64,000 nucleotides of DNA. Source: Gemmatimonadaceae bacterium. Lineage in GTDB: Bacteria > Gemmatimonadota > Gemmatimonadetes > Gemmatimonadales > Gemmatimonadaceae. Both the position numbers and the translations under genes were made by a program. The notes below the pieces were generated by a model. It saw nothing but the letters and a program-made list of their open reading frames with translations. It did not search any database and was not told where the DNA came from. The stretch spans positions 62,001-126,000 of the forward strand of contig DASXKV010000067.1 in the NCBI GenBank assembly GCA_036496605.1, given 5' to 3'. Shown in pieces: positions 42,883 through 51,286 of this stretch. Within the stretch, counting starts at the first letter, position 1. Each line of letters starts with the position of its first letter.

Positions 42883-44016
42883 TCAGTACGCGTCTCCGAG
42901 GCGAAGGTAGAACGTGCCTCCATTGCGACCCCAGGCACCATCGGCGCCGATCTTGACGTGCCAGGACTCAAAAAGCAGGTAACGCACGCCGACGCCGCCA
43001 GCTGGCAGCAACTGGTTCATCGCGACGGCTGAGAACGATGGCGCCACCGCGCCGACGCCGCCGAATGCCACCGCTCCAAAACGATCGACGATCGGAATAC
43101 GAAACTCGGCTTGCGCCGTGAACATGGTCTTGTCGCGATACTGGCCGCCAGCATAACCGCGAAGGTCCGAGTTCACGCCGTAGAGACAGTACTCCCAAAC
43201 CGGAGCGTCCGATCCCACACTACAACCCTGCAGCCGCATCGCGAGCACGGCATCGTACGACGAGAGTGCAACGTATTGATTGATCCAGCCACGATACCAG
43301 TTCCATTGCGGAGTCGAGCCGAGCCAGCCGCGGGAGAACATTGCCTGGACTTCCCCGAGCGTTCCGTTCGTCGGGTCGTCGGCCTTATTCCGCGTATCGT
43401 ACGTGCCCTCGGCACCTAACGCGGAAAGCGAATAGCTATTGTCCGATTGCGCGAGCAGCGCAACGGTATCGGTCGCGCTCAACGCCTCGAGCTTTCTCAG
43501 CGACGTGCCCACGCCGCGATGCACATAACGAGGCCCGATGTAAAACCGCCCGATGAGCCGGCCGAGGTACTCGAGCATCTGCGAATCGCCGTTCTGGGAG
43601 ATGTCGACGGATCTGTTGGCGTTGCCCTGCTCGAAGCCGACGCCGAAGAAGTCGTAATTCAAGCCGAAGTACAGGAACCCGATTGCGCCGGTCCGGGCGC
43701 CGCCCTGGAAGTAGACGCGGCTGCCGATGTCGGCGAGCCAGCTTTGCGTATCGCTATAAAGACCTCCAACGCCCACGACCGATTGCGGCGAGGCGGAGTC
43801 GACGTTGAAGAGCAGCGCCCCGACTGCGCCGATGCCGAAGCCGAGCTGCGGCGACGAGCGCACGACCGGAATGCCGACGAAGCCGCCGTTGCGCAAACCA
43901 GGAGTCATCGGCGAGCGAGCGTCGGTCGGCAGCTCGATGCCGGGCGTGGGATCCTGCGCCATCGCGACTCGGCTCGACGCGACGAGTGCGATGAGCAAAC
44001 TGTAACGTTTGATCAT
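42883..44016 (-). CDS. Omp85/D15-like outer-membrane barrel without POTRA domains
   Basis: 377 residues with a signal peptide (VASSRVAMA). The mature part is about 350 residues of beta-barrel, without the POTRA repeats of BamA or TamA. The family signature is LRGYAGGQYRDKTMFTAQ with the following strand EFRIPIVDRFGAVAFGG, like the VRGY motif of strand 13-16 in Omp85 barrels. The last residues FYLRLGDAY fit a terminal strand. Similar barrels without POTRA are found as patatin-linked or standalone proteins; their role is unclear. Divergent from the OmpA gene. Confidence 0.8.
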   Translation of the reverse strand: MIKRYSLLIALVASSRVAMAQDPTPGIELPTDARSPMTPGLRNGGFVGIPVVRSSPQLGFGIGAVGALLFNVDSASPQSVVGVGGLYSDTQSWLADIGSRVYFQGGARTGAIGFLYFGLNYDFFGVGFEQGNANRSVDISQNGDSQMLEYLGRLIGRFYIGPRYVHRGVGTSLRKLEALSATDTVALLAQSDNSYSLSALGAEGTYDTRNKADDPTNGTLGEVQAMFSRGWLGSTPQWNWYRGWINQYVALSSYDAVLAMRLQGCSVGSDAPVWEYCLYGVNSDLRGYAGGQYRDKTMFTAQAEFRIPIVDRFGAVAFGGVGAVAPSFSAVAMNQLLPAGGVGVRYLLFESWHVKIGADGAWGRNGGTFYLRLGDAY

Positions 44017-44053
44017 GTCGGAGCCTATGGCCCCGTGCCGGACACGGGCGAGT

Positions 44054-44137
44054 GGACCTTTGGCTAACGCCTCGTCAGGTTGCGGGAACGCGGGGTCGCG
44101 TCAGGCTGGCCCGCCGTGTGACCAATAGTCCAATGTC
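44054..44137. promoter_or_regulatory. Box sequences between barrel and OmpA genes
   Basis: GGACCTTTGG at 44054-44063, 38 bp before the barrel gene, and ATAGTCCAATGTC at 44125-44137, 57 bp before the OmpA gene. Confidence 0.42.
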
Positions 44138-44193
44138 AACACGTCGGTGGCGCCGAGACTTTTCGGTCGCAAGCAGTTTCCAGGGAGGCAACG

Positions 44194-45120
44194 ATGAAAA
44201 CCAACGCGCGGGCCGTCACGAACGTAGTGCGTTCCCATCTGTCACCACTCGTTCTCGCGGCACTCGCCTTCGGGCTGCCGGCGGCGGCGCAAGAGCCGCA
44301 ACCGCAGCCGCTACCGCCAATGGTCGTGCACGCCGACGGCGAGAAGGCGAAGTTCTCGGGGATTGTGCTCGACAAGAAAGGCGACACCATTCGCCTCCGT
44401 GAGGGGAATGTCGGATTGCACACGATCCTACTCACGGATGACACTCGCATCTCGACGCCGAGCGGATTGTTCAAGATGAGTCGCAAGAAGCGCGACGACT
44501 CCGCGATCATGCCGGGGCTGATGATGCAGGTCGAGGGTCGCGGCAGCGCCGACGGTACGCTGGTCGCCGACGAGATCCACTTCTCGACACGGTCGATGAA
44601 GGTTGCCCAACAGATCAATGTCGGCTCGGAGGTGACACGGAGCCAGGTGGCGGCCAACACCGACAGCATCGAGAGGGTAAAGCGACGACTGGCGGACAGT
44701 ATTACGCACGTGAACGCCAGAGTTACCAATCTTGATAACTACGAGGAGAGGATCTCCTTGGTCGTCAACTTCCCGACGAACGTCTCGGATCTCGCCGACG
44801 GCGCCAGAGGCGTACTCGACGACATGGTGAACCGCGCGGCCGGCTTGAAGGGCTATATCATCGAGGTGAAGGGCTACGCCGACACGAGCGGAACGCCAGC
44901 CTACAATCTCCAACTGAGCACGGCGCGGGCGGTCTCCGTGGTGCGCTACCTGTCGGAGCAGAAGGACATTCCGCTGCGGCGGATCTTGAATCCGACCGGA
45001 TATGGATCGGCGCAGGCAATCGCGAACAACAGCACGCCTGACGGCCGAGCCATGAACCGTCGTGCAACGGTGCGGGTGCTCGTAAGCAAGGGCCTCGCAA
45101 ACAACAACGGCGGTCGTTAA
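44194..45120 (+). CDS. OmpA-family protein with DUF5666-like domain
   Basis: 308 residues with a signal peptide (LPAAAQ). Residues about 50-135 form a small beta domain (KFSGIVLDKKGDTIRLREG) of the DUF5666 type. A short helical linker precedes the C-terminal OmpA domain, which binds peptidoglycan: KGYADTSGTPAYNLQLSTAR holds the conserved Asp, and AMNRRATVRVLV the conserved Arg. The protein should tether the outer membrane to the cell wall. The ATG is preceded by GGGAGG. A strong hairpin follows. Confidence 0.88.
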   Translation: MKTNARAVTNVVRSHLSPLVLAALAFGLPAAAQEPQPQPLPPMVVHADGEKAKFSGIVLDKKGDTIRLREGNVGLHTILLTDDTRISTPSGLFKMSRKKRDDSAIMPGLMMQVEGRGSADGTLVADEIHFSTRSMKVAQQINVGSEVTRSQVAANTDSIERVKRRLADSITHVNARVTNLDNYEERISLVVNFPTNVSDLADGARGVLDDMVNRAAGLKGYIIEVKGYADTSGTPAYNLQLSTARAVSVVRYLSEQKDIPLRRILNPTGYGSAQAIANNSTPDGRAMNRRATVRVLVSKGLANNNGGR

Positions 45121-45146
45121 CACCGGTCCACACGGAGAAACACAAG

Positions 45147-45179
45147 AGGGCGAGCGCGAGTGGTTGGCGCGCTCGCCTT
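45147..45179. terminator. Hairpin terminator between convergent genes
   Basis: GGCGAGCGC (45149-45157) pairs with GCGCTCGCC (45169-45177), extended by a G-T and an A-T pair to 11 bp. TTGT follows on the plus strand. Confidence 0.7.
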
Positions 45180-45185
45180 GTCGCA

Positions 45186-45839
45186 TCAGTAGAGGAGTCC
45201 CAGGCGAGACCAGATCGCATTGACGTGTCGCGGCGAACCGAAGCGGTTGTCCTGACGCGCGTACGAGAGGTCGAACACCCAGTGCGGCACGATCGTGATC
45301 GCCGAGCCGAACCGGTAGGCAGTGCGCGAAAGTGCGTGGTAGCGCGAATCCCAATACACTTCGTACGTCGCGTAAGGCACGAGCTCGCGCTTGTGTGGTA
45401 GATCGAGGTGTTCCTCGACCTGGACGCGGTCGCGCCACCGCTGCGATGGCTCGCTGCCGATCCACCGCAGCTCGAGTCGCGTGCGATTGCGGAAACGCAC
45501 ACGCCCTTTGGTCGAGGGAAAATCCACTTCGGCGAGCGCACGGTCCTCCGGTGCACTCGAGCCCCCGAGCGAGCGGATGGTTCGGAAGCCAACGCGCGCG
45601 AATCCCCACGGGATCTTGAGATCATCAACATGAAGCCCGAGCGTCAGCTGGCGGTCGGTCGTTTCGAGGCCTCGCGTATCCTGCGCCAGCCCAAACAGGC
45701 GCCACTGTCCCGACGGCGCCGTCCAGTACAGGTCGACCTCGCGCCACCATTCGTCTTGGGTCGACTGCGCAGGAGCACTCGCCGCCGAGAGACAGGCCAC
45801 AACGATGGTGAGTGCAGCAAATAATGCCCGCTGTGCCAT
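45186..45839 (-). CDS. DUF2490-family outer-membrane protein
   Basis: 217 residues with a signal peptide (LSAASAPAQS). The remainder is alternating beta-strand sequence rich in aromatic residues (QDEWWREVDLYWTAPSGQWR, RNRTRLELRWIG, VPYATYEVYWDSRYHALSR) and ends in IWSRLGLLY. This is the pattern of DUF2490 small barrels of unknown function. It lies 9 bp after the stop of the BASS transporter on the same strand, so the two form an operon. Confidence 0.82.
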   Translation of the reverse strand: MAQRALFAALTIVVACLSAASAPAQSTQDEWWREVDLYWTAPSGQWRLFGLAQDTRGLETTDRQLTLGLHVDDLKIPWGFARVGFRTIRSLGGSSAPEDRALAEVDFPSTKGRVRFRNRTRLELRWIGSEPSQRWRDRVQVEEHLDLPHKRELVPYATYEVYWDSRYHALSRTAYRFGSAITIVPHWVFDLSYARQDNRFGSPRHVNAIWSRLGLLY

Positions 45840-45848
45840 GGCGCGAGA

Positions 45849-46727
45849 TCAGCGCAGCGCCATGATTGGTCGATGGCGCTCTTCCGCGTGGCGCTTGCTC
45901 CACTTCAGGTACGGCGTCGTGACGATCACGCTCACGAGCAGGTAGAGGATCACGGCGGCGGGTACGAGCTTCTCGTTAGGGAAGTTTGCTGTCGCGATCG
46001 TCAGGGCGATCGCGGGATGACGCGTTGCGCTTGCGAGCGCGAGGACCATGCGATCGTTGTCCGTGGGACCACCGAGGAGGTGCCCGGCGCCAAGTCCGAC
46101 GAGCACGAACGCGATCATGATGAGCAGAGTCCCGTCACCGATCAGTGCGGCGAGCGCCGGCAACAACTTGAAGAGAAGGGGAAGGGCACACAGCACCAGC
46201 ACGGTAAAGCCAGCCTTGACGACTTGGCTCGCCACGCGATGAGCGAACCGCGGCCACAATCGCCTGATTTCGATGCCGATGAATAGCGGTGCCAGCACAG
46301 TCATCAGCGCGACGTTGCTCACCGCGGCCACGGACGCGTGCAACGGGACGGAGAAGATGTTCTGAATGATCGCGACGGCGATCGGGATGATCACGATCGA
46401 GCCAATAGCGGACGCCACGAGCAAGCCGATCGTGTACGAGGCTTCACCACCTGCTTGAATCGATCGTTTGGGCCAGATGGGCGGTACCGGCGACACCGAC
46501 AGCGCAATGAGGGCAATCTTGACGGGCGCGTCGAGGTCGAAGGTGCGTGCGAGAAGAATCGCGAAGATCGGCATGATGAGCAGCATCGCGATCATCGAGC
46601 TCGCGAGTCGCGCAGGCTCGCGAAAGAGCGACGTCGCATCACCTCGCGCCGTGCTCAGGGCGAGGCCGAGCACGGTTATGATGATGCTAAGCTTTGTTCC
46701 CAGGAGGATGAGCTGAGCGAGCGGCAC
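45849..46727 (-). CDS. BASS-family transporter, paralogue
   Basis: 292 residues, about nine membrane helices, same plan as the protein at 29262: ALIALSVSPVPPIWPKRSIQ after the third helix and MVLALASATRHPAIALTIAT as the second crossing motif. The family exchanges sodium or protons for organic anions, but the substrate here is unknown. Two such paralogues 16 kb apart, each in an operon with a different envelope or signalling gene, suggest related but distinct solutes. A shared-family box reads towards this gene 97 bp upstream. Confidence 0.8.
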   Translation of the reverse strand: MPLAQLILLGTKLSIIITVLGLALSTARGDATSLFREPARLASSMIAMLLIMPIFAILLARTFDLDAPVKIALIALSVSPVPPIWPKRSIQAGGEASYTIGLLVASAIGSIVIIPIAVAIIQNIFSVPLHASVAAVSNVALMTVLAPLFIGIEIRRLWPRFAHRVASQVVKAGFTVLVLCALPLLFKLLPALAALIGDGTLLIMIAFVLVGLGAGHLLGGPTDNDRMVLALASATRHPAIALTIATANFPNEKLVPAAVILYLLVSVIVTTPYLKWSKRHAEERHRPIMALR

Positions 46728-46824
46728 GATGCGCCTCGAATAAGGAGAACGGCCAGGCGCGACCAGCTATCGACGGCCGCAACGTGGCCTTCGTTCGAGC
46801 ATCGCGCCTAACGAGGTAGCCCAA

Positions 46825-46861
46825 CCATTGGACAAAGGAGCGCTGTCCGAAAGTCCAATGG
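46825..46861. promoter_or_regulatory. Inverted pair of GTCCAAT-type boxes
   Basis: CCATTGGACAAAGG (46825-46838) reads as CCTTTGTCCAATGG towards the transporter. AAAGTCCAATGG (46850-46861) reads towards the lipoprotein. Both start codons are 92-98 bp away. This is the clearest back-to-back pair in the window. Confidence 0.55.
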
Positions 46862-46953
46862 TGGGATCTGGGGAATATTCGCCTCGTCCCCACCTTCATT
46901 TCAGTGGTCGTTCGGCCAACACCCTCTCCGCCGGCCGCGGAGTAGTGTGCGTC

Positions 46954-47592
46954 ATGCGGCCACTCGCGAGTCTCACCGTTCTAGCGCTCGTCGCCGTCGC
47001 AACGAGCTGCTACCCCGATCAAATCACGAGCACAACGCAGCTCGCATCGATCACCACACTCGTCGACAGTCAGGCGCCCTTACGCAATGCACGCACTTTT
47101 GCGCTGCCCGACACGATCATTCATTCAATGTCACTGAACGGCACCGGCACCGGCACGATCACGCACGCTGGTGACGCCGAGATCATTGCGACGATTCGCT
47201 CCGGCCTCCTTGCGTTCGGTTGGCAGGAGGTGACGAACGTTGCCGTGCAGCGACCCGATGTCGTCGTGCTCACCGCGGTGCTCGAACAAACCAACACCGG
47301 CGTGTTCTACCCGGATTGGTGGGCAAACTGGGGCTGGTGGCCGGGCTGGCCTGTGAGCTACGGGGCGGACTGGGTATGGACATCGCCAGTCGACGCCGTC
47401 GCGTTCACCTACCAGACAGGCACGCTACTCATTGCGATGCTCGATGTCGAGCACGGGAATACCTCGACCAAACGCGTGCCTTTGCTCTGGGCGGCCGGCG
47501 TGAGTGGCGTCTTGACGCCGTCCAGCTTCAACGGCGCGCTCGCCGGAATTGATCAGGCGTTCGCTCAATCGCCCTACCTGGAGCGCCGATGA
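46954..47592 (+). CDS. DUF4136-like lipoprotein
   Basis: 212 residues from the ATG at 46954, with a lipobox VATSC. The mature protein has ARTFALPDTIIH early and DAEIIATIRSGLLAFGWQEV, then a Trp/Tyr-rich loop (YPDWWANWGWWPGWPVSYG) before two more strands, as in DUF4136 lipoproteins. These are outer-membrane-associated proteins of unknown function. Its stop overlaps the next ATG (ATGA). Confidence 0.8.
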   Translation: MRPLASLTVLALVAVATSCYPDQITSTTQLASITTLVDSQAPLRNARTFALPDTIIHSMSLNGTGTGTITHAGDAEIIATIRSGLLAFGWQEVTNVAVQRPDVVVLTAVLEQTNTGVFYPDWWANWGWWPGWPVSYGADWVWTSPVDAVAFTYQTGTLLIAMLDVEHGNTSTKRVPLLWAAGVSGVLTPSSFNGALAGIDQAFAQSPYLERR

Positions 47593-48203
47593 TTCGCATA
47601 CTCGTAACACCAATGGTTGCGGTGGCCTTCGTCGCGTCGCCACTGACCGCGCAGGACCATCAGCGCCTCCTCACCGCGACCGAGTACAGCGTCGCGGTGC
47701 CGCTCGGAGACACGCCGGCGTACGGGTCCGGCGGCAGCTGGACTGGTGCCGCCTATGAAGCGCGGTGGATGAGTCATCCACACACTTCGATCGGCGCGCT
47801 CATCGGCTTCAACGAATTTCATCGCCGCGAGTCTGGTACGTTCAATTTCCCGAGTGGCGCGGCAACGGGCGATCAGTATCGCGATCTGATCGTCATTCCG
47901 CTGCTCGTGACCGGTGCCTGGTACTTCAACTCCAACCCGGACGATCCACGCTGGTACATCGGCGGTGGCGGTGGGCTGCAGTACACCGATCAATTCTTTC
48001 AGTTTGGTCTCGACCAGCGCCACGAGCGCAACTGGAACGCCGTCATCGTTCCCGAGATCGGGCTCACCTTCTCGGCCTGGTACGCAACGGGCGGGATCGT
48101 CAGCCTCCGATACCATCTCCCCTCGGAGAGCAGCGCCTTCCTCGGCAGCAGCCAGCGACGCTTTCCCTACGTGAGTCTGTCGCTCGGCTTTGGCTATCGA
48201 TAA
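47589..48203 (+). CDS. Small outer-membrane beta-barrel protein
   Basis: 204 residues with a signal peptide (VASPLTAQ) and eight or so predicted strands. It has the general look of OmpX/OmpW-sized barrels: SYxxRWMSHPHTSIGALIGF-like early strands, WYIGGGGGLQYTDQFF, and a C-terminal strand FPYVSLSLGFGYR ending in an aromatic-x-Arg pattern. No specific family recognised. Coupled to the lipoprotein gene upstream by a 4-bp overlap. Confidence 0.75.
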   Translation: MIRILVTPMVAVAFVASPLTAQDHQRLLTATEYSVAVPLGDTPAYGSGGSWTGAAYEARWMSHPHTSIGALIGFNEFHRRESGTFNFPSGAATGDQYRDLIVIPLLVTGAWYFNSNPDDPRWYIGGGGGLQYTDQFFQFGLDQRHERNWNAVIVPEIGLTFSAWYATGGIVSLRYHLPSESSAFLGSSQRRFPYVSLSLGFGYR

Positions 48204-48206
48204 CAA

Positions 48207-48299
48207 AGGCGTTAGGGGCTAGAGCTGTCGGGACTAGGGTTAGGCGGCGAAGATCGCGCCAGATTCCCTAGCCCTACACCTCTAGTCCCTAACGCCTAG
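48207..48299. repeat. Long imperfect inverted repeat built from GCGTTAGGG and CTAGGG units
   Basis: AAAGGCGTTAGGGGCTAGAG on the left mirrors CTCTAGTCCCTAACGCCTAG on the right. Inside, GGGACTAGGGTTAGG mirrors CCCTAGCCCT. It could fold into a long hairpin and act as a bidirectional terminator between convergent genes. The GGGACTAGGG units resemble a dispersed intergenic repeat; a decayed relative is seen near 54205-54245. Confidence 0.65.
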
Positions 48300-48310
48300 C
48301 CACACATCCC

Positions 48311-48880
48311 TCATCTGACGATTCCGTCCTTCTTCATGTTGTTGACGGCGAAATTCACCGAGAAATCCGCAAGCTTGTTCGCGTTCTTTGGATCGATCGT
48401 TTGACTGCGTCCCATCCAGATCAACTTGTCGTTCTTCACCGAGTACACCGTCGTCTCCACCGAGTAAACCTGCTGGGTCGTGTAATACACGGGATCGTAG
48501 GCAGTGCCCCAATAGCCCCAGTAGCCATAGAAGTCCGTCCCGGTCGGCGTGACCTCGGTTGTCATGCCGACGAGGCGCATAACGACGGCCCCATCGAATC
48601 CCTGTTGCGCGAGACGCGAACGAACTGCGTCGATGTGCGTCAACTCGGAATCGGGAATCACCCGATACGACGGGAGGCCGCCGGGGATTCGCGCCGCCAG
48701 CTTTTCCTCCACCATGCGCCGCATACCCGCGTCCTTGGTCATGAAGACGGCCAATGATTTCGTCAGCGGATACGGCGGCGTGCCCGGCTCCTTCCACGTC
48801 GCGACTAACTGCGTCGAGTTGGAACAGGCACTTACAAGGCCGGTGGCGGCCACGAGCAGTGCAATGGTCGTACGTGACAT
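48311..48880 (-). CDS. Lipoprotein, DUF4136-like
   Basis: 189 residues from the ATG at 48880, which has AGGAGG six bases upstream. The signal ends in the lipobox GLVSAC. The mature part begins STQLVATWKEPGTPPYPLTK, then MRRMVEEKLAARIPGG and a Tyr/Trp-rich loop (GTDFYGYWGYWG) before VYSVETTVYSVKNDKLIWMG. The plan is like the DUF4136 lipoprotein 1 kb away, though sequences differ. Probably outer-membrane associated. TAGACCTTGGTC lies 93 bp upstream. Confidence 0.8.
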   Translation of the reverse strand: MSRTTIALLVAATGLVSACSNSTQLVATWKEPGTPPYPLTKSLAVFMTKDAGMRRMVEEKLAARIPGGLPSYRVIPDSELTHIDAVRSRLAQQGFDGAVVMRLVGMTTEVTPTGTDFYGYWGYWGTAYDPVYYTTQQVYSVETTVYSVKNDKLIWMGRSQTIDPKNANKLADFSVNFAVNNMKKDGIVR

Positions 48881-48972
48881 CGAATTCCTCCTCTCTGAAT
48901 CGCAGCTCCAGTGCTCATGTCGGATCGAGCTCGGACTCGGGAGCGTATTCACTGATGAGGGTCCCGCGCACG

Positions 48973-48984
48973 TAGACCTTGGTC
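48973..48984 (-). promoter_or_regulatory. GACCTTGGTC box upstream of lipoprotein
   Basis: TAGACCTTGGTC, the same sequence as before the DUF1254 gene; 93 bp before this lipoprotein's start. The interval 48881-49103 shows no gene. Confidence 0.3.
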
Positions 48985-49103
48985 GCATCTCTAACAAGAG
49001 GTAGCCGTTACGTGGTCCAGCGGGCATCTTTGGTGTTCCTGCCCCCTCTCTCGCGCTCGCGCCGCGCCGCCGCCGGCCTGTCGCCCCTCTCCCACCGCAG
49101 AAG

Positions 49104-49556
49104 ATGTTTCGCATCCGCGTGTTCTCGCCGCCACTCGTGCTCGACGAGCCGCGAGCCGTTGGCGAGCTCGTGATCGGTGACGTTCGCCGACACTTCGCAC
49201 TCGACCTTCGCTACTGGCAGGTCGTCGACTATGAACGGCAGTGGAAGGCAGGCCTCGAGCGTCTGGTTCGCGGCGCGAATTCGTCGGCGTTGATGACCGC
49301 ATATCGAGGGACCGACGACGGACCACACGTCATGTGGGCGCTGTGGAAAGAAGCGGGTTTCGTATATGTGCAACCCCATTGTGTTCTATCCACAGAGCTC
49401 GGTGCCCCATTCGATCCAGCCGAGCCCTACGCACACGTTGCCGCGCGAATTCCAGTGAGCGAGCAGGCGCTGCCGATGTCCGAGTGGCGCGTTGAGCTCG
49501 AGCACCTTGTCGCGAGTATGATGCAGATCCGCTGGCCCCCCCCTTTCGGCCAATAG
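49104..49556 (+). CDS. CdiI-like immunity protein (orphan)
   Basis: 150 residues, soluble. The sequence MFRIRVFSPPL, then ELVIGDVRRHFALDLRYWQV and DYERQWKAGLERL, and later PMSEWRVELEHLV, follows the pattern of contact-dependent-inhibition immunity proteins. In those systems the protein neutralises the toxic C-terminus of a CdiA-like protein. No CdiA, Rhs or other large toxin gene is beside it, so this may be an orphan immunity gene protecting against relatives. It begins 223 bp from the divergent lipoprotein gene. Confidence 0.5.
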   Translation: MFRIRVFSPPLVLDEPRAVGELVIGDVRRHFALDLRYWQVVDYERQWKAGLERLVRGANSSALMTAYRGTDDGPHVMWALWKEAGFVYVQPHCVLSTELGAPFDPAEPYAHVAARIPVSEQALPMSEWRVELEHLVASMMQIRWPPPFGQ

Positions 49557-49627
49557 CTCGCCCTTTTTGCCCTCGCCAAATCTGACAGGCGGTTCATTCT
49601 GGGCCGCACGTCGGGAGGAGGAACGCA

Positions 49628-51154
49628 ATGGCGAAGGAAAGCGGTGGGTCCGGTCGCAAGCCGAATATTCTCATCATTTGGGGCGATGACATCGGCTGGT
49701 TCAACGTCAGTGCGTACAACCATGGGATCATGGGGTATCGCACGCCCAACATCGATCGGGTCGCGAAGGAAGGCTGCCTGTTCACCGATTGGTACGGCCA
49801 GCAGAGCTGCACCGCAGGGCGCGCTGCCTTTATCACGGGTCAGAACCCGATCCGTACGGGCCTGACGAAGGTCGGACTCCCGGGAGCGAAGCTCGGCCTC
49901 CAGCCGGAAGATCCGACGATCGCCGAGCTCCTCAAGCCGTTAGGCTACACGACGGGCCAGTTCGGCAAGAACCACCTCGGCGATCGCGACGAGTTTCTGC
50001 CGACGGTTCATGGGTTCGATGAGTTCTTCGGAAATCTCTATCACCTGAATGCCGAGCAGGAACCCCAGTGCCCTGACTATCCGAAGAATCCGGAATTCAG
50101 GAAGAAGTACGGACCGCGCGGCGTGATGCATAGTTGGGCCAATCCCGATGGAACACAGAAGATCGAGAACACGGGCCCGCTCGATACCACGCGCATGCAG
50201 ACGATCGACGAGGAGTTTCTCGACGCGAGTCTGAAGTTCATCGACAAGGCGCACGCAGACGGAAAGCCCTTCTTCGTGTGGTGGAATTCGACGCGCATGC
50301 ACGTCTTCACCCACCTGAAAAAGGAGTCAGAGGGTAAGACCGGCCTCGGTGTGTATCCGGACGGCATGGTGGAGCACGATGGCCATGTCGGCCAGTTGCT
50401 CGACAAGCTCGACGCGTTAGGCATCGCCGATAACACGATCGTCATGTACTCGACCGACAACGGCGCCGAGTGCATGACCTGGCCCGACGGTGGAGCGACG
50501 CCCTTCCGCGGTGAGAAGGACACCAACTACGAAGGCGGATGGCGAGTGCCCTGCGCGATCCGCTGGCCTGGCGTATTTGAGCCGGGGAGCGTCTCGAACG
50601 ACATCTTCTCGCATATGGACATGCTTCCGACGCTGCTCGGTGCTGCCGGCGAGCCGGAAATCGTCGAGAAGTTGAAGCACGGTCACGTGACAGGCAACAA
50701 GACCTTCAAGGTCTGGATCGACGGCTACAACATGATTCCCTTCTGGAAGGGCGAGGCCAAAACGAATCCACGCCGCGGCATCATGTACTGGAGCGATGAC
50801 GGAGATCTCATGGCGCTGCGCGTCGATCAATGGAAGTTGCACTTCCTCGAGCAGCGTGGAATCGGCATTGGGGTATGGCAGGACCCGTTCGTCAGGCTGC
50901 GGACTCCGAAGCTCTTCAACCTGCTAAGCGATCCCTTCGAGCGGGGCGAAGAGGGCGTCTTCTACGGCAAGTGGATGGCCGATCGCATGTTCATGTTCGT
51001 GCCGGCTCAGCAAATCGTCGGAGAATTCCTGAAGAGCTTCGTGGAGTTTCCGCCACGACAGAAGCCGGCCAGCTTCAGCATCGACGACGCGCTCGAGCAC
51101 GCGCGCGAGACCGAGAGGCAGCTCGAGACCGCGAACGGCGGCGGCGTGAAATAG
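49628..51154 (+). CDS. Arylsulfatase (type I, formylglycine-dependent)
   Basis: 508 residues. Alkaline-phosphatase-superfamily sulfatase, which hydrolyses sulfate esters. Metal residues appear in IIWGDDIGWFN. The formylglycine precursor is Cys61 in QQSCTAGRAAFITGQNP (C-x-A-x-R). Further motifs are GKNHLGDRDEF, NSTRMHVFTH and STDNGAECMTWPDGG. There is no signal peptide at this start, so it may be cytoplasmic or exported by another route. The ATG has GGGAGGAGG seven bases upstream. Cys61 should be modified by the enzyme encoded at 39131. The HAD phosphatase gene follows 132 bp later. Confidence 0.92.
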   Translation: MAKESGGSGRKPNILIIWGDDIGWFNVSAYNHGIMGYRTPNIDRVAKEGCLFTDWYGQQSCTAGRAAFITGQNPIRTGLTKVGLPGAKLGLQPEDPTIAELLKPLGYTTGQFGKNHLGDRDEFLPTVHGFDEFFGNLYHLNAEQEPQCPDYPKNPEFRKKYGPRGVMHSWANPDGTQKIENTGPLDTTRMQTIDEEFLDASLKFIDKAHADGKPFFVWWNSTRMHVFTHLKKESEGKTGLGVYPDGMVEHDGHVGQLLDKLDALGIADNTIVMYSTDNGAECMTWPDGGATPFRGEKDTNYEGGWRVPCAIRWPGVFEPGSVSNDIFSHMDMLPTLLGAAGEPEIVEKLKHGHVTGNKTFKVWIDGYNMIPFWKGEAKTNPRRGIMYWSDDGDLMALRVDQWKLHFLEQRGIGIGVWQDPFVRLRTPKLFNLLSDPFERGEEGVFYGKWMADRMFMFVPAQQIVGEFLKSFVEFPPRQKPASFSIDDALEHARETERQLETANGGGVK

Positions 51155-51194
51155 CGCAACTCGCAGCGCTACCATCGTTGATATTTCTCGCGCG

Positions 51195-51284
51195 ATGCGC
51201 TCTCGCGGAACCCGCGTTCCTGCTTGGCTCGTCGCCACGATGGTGGCGCTGCTTGCGCTGCTCGCCGGACCGATTCTGCCCTGA
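51195..51284 (+). CDS. Possible 29-residue membrane peptide
   Basis: A short frame with one hydrophobic helix (WLVATMVALLALLAGPILP), ending two bases before the HAD gene start. No good ribosome-binding site. It may be a leader peptide or chance. Confidence 0.2.
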   Translation: MRSRGTRVPAWLVATMVALLALLAGPILP

Positions 51285-51286
51285 CA

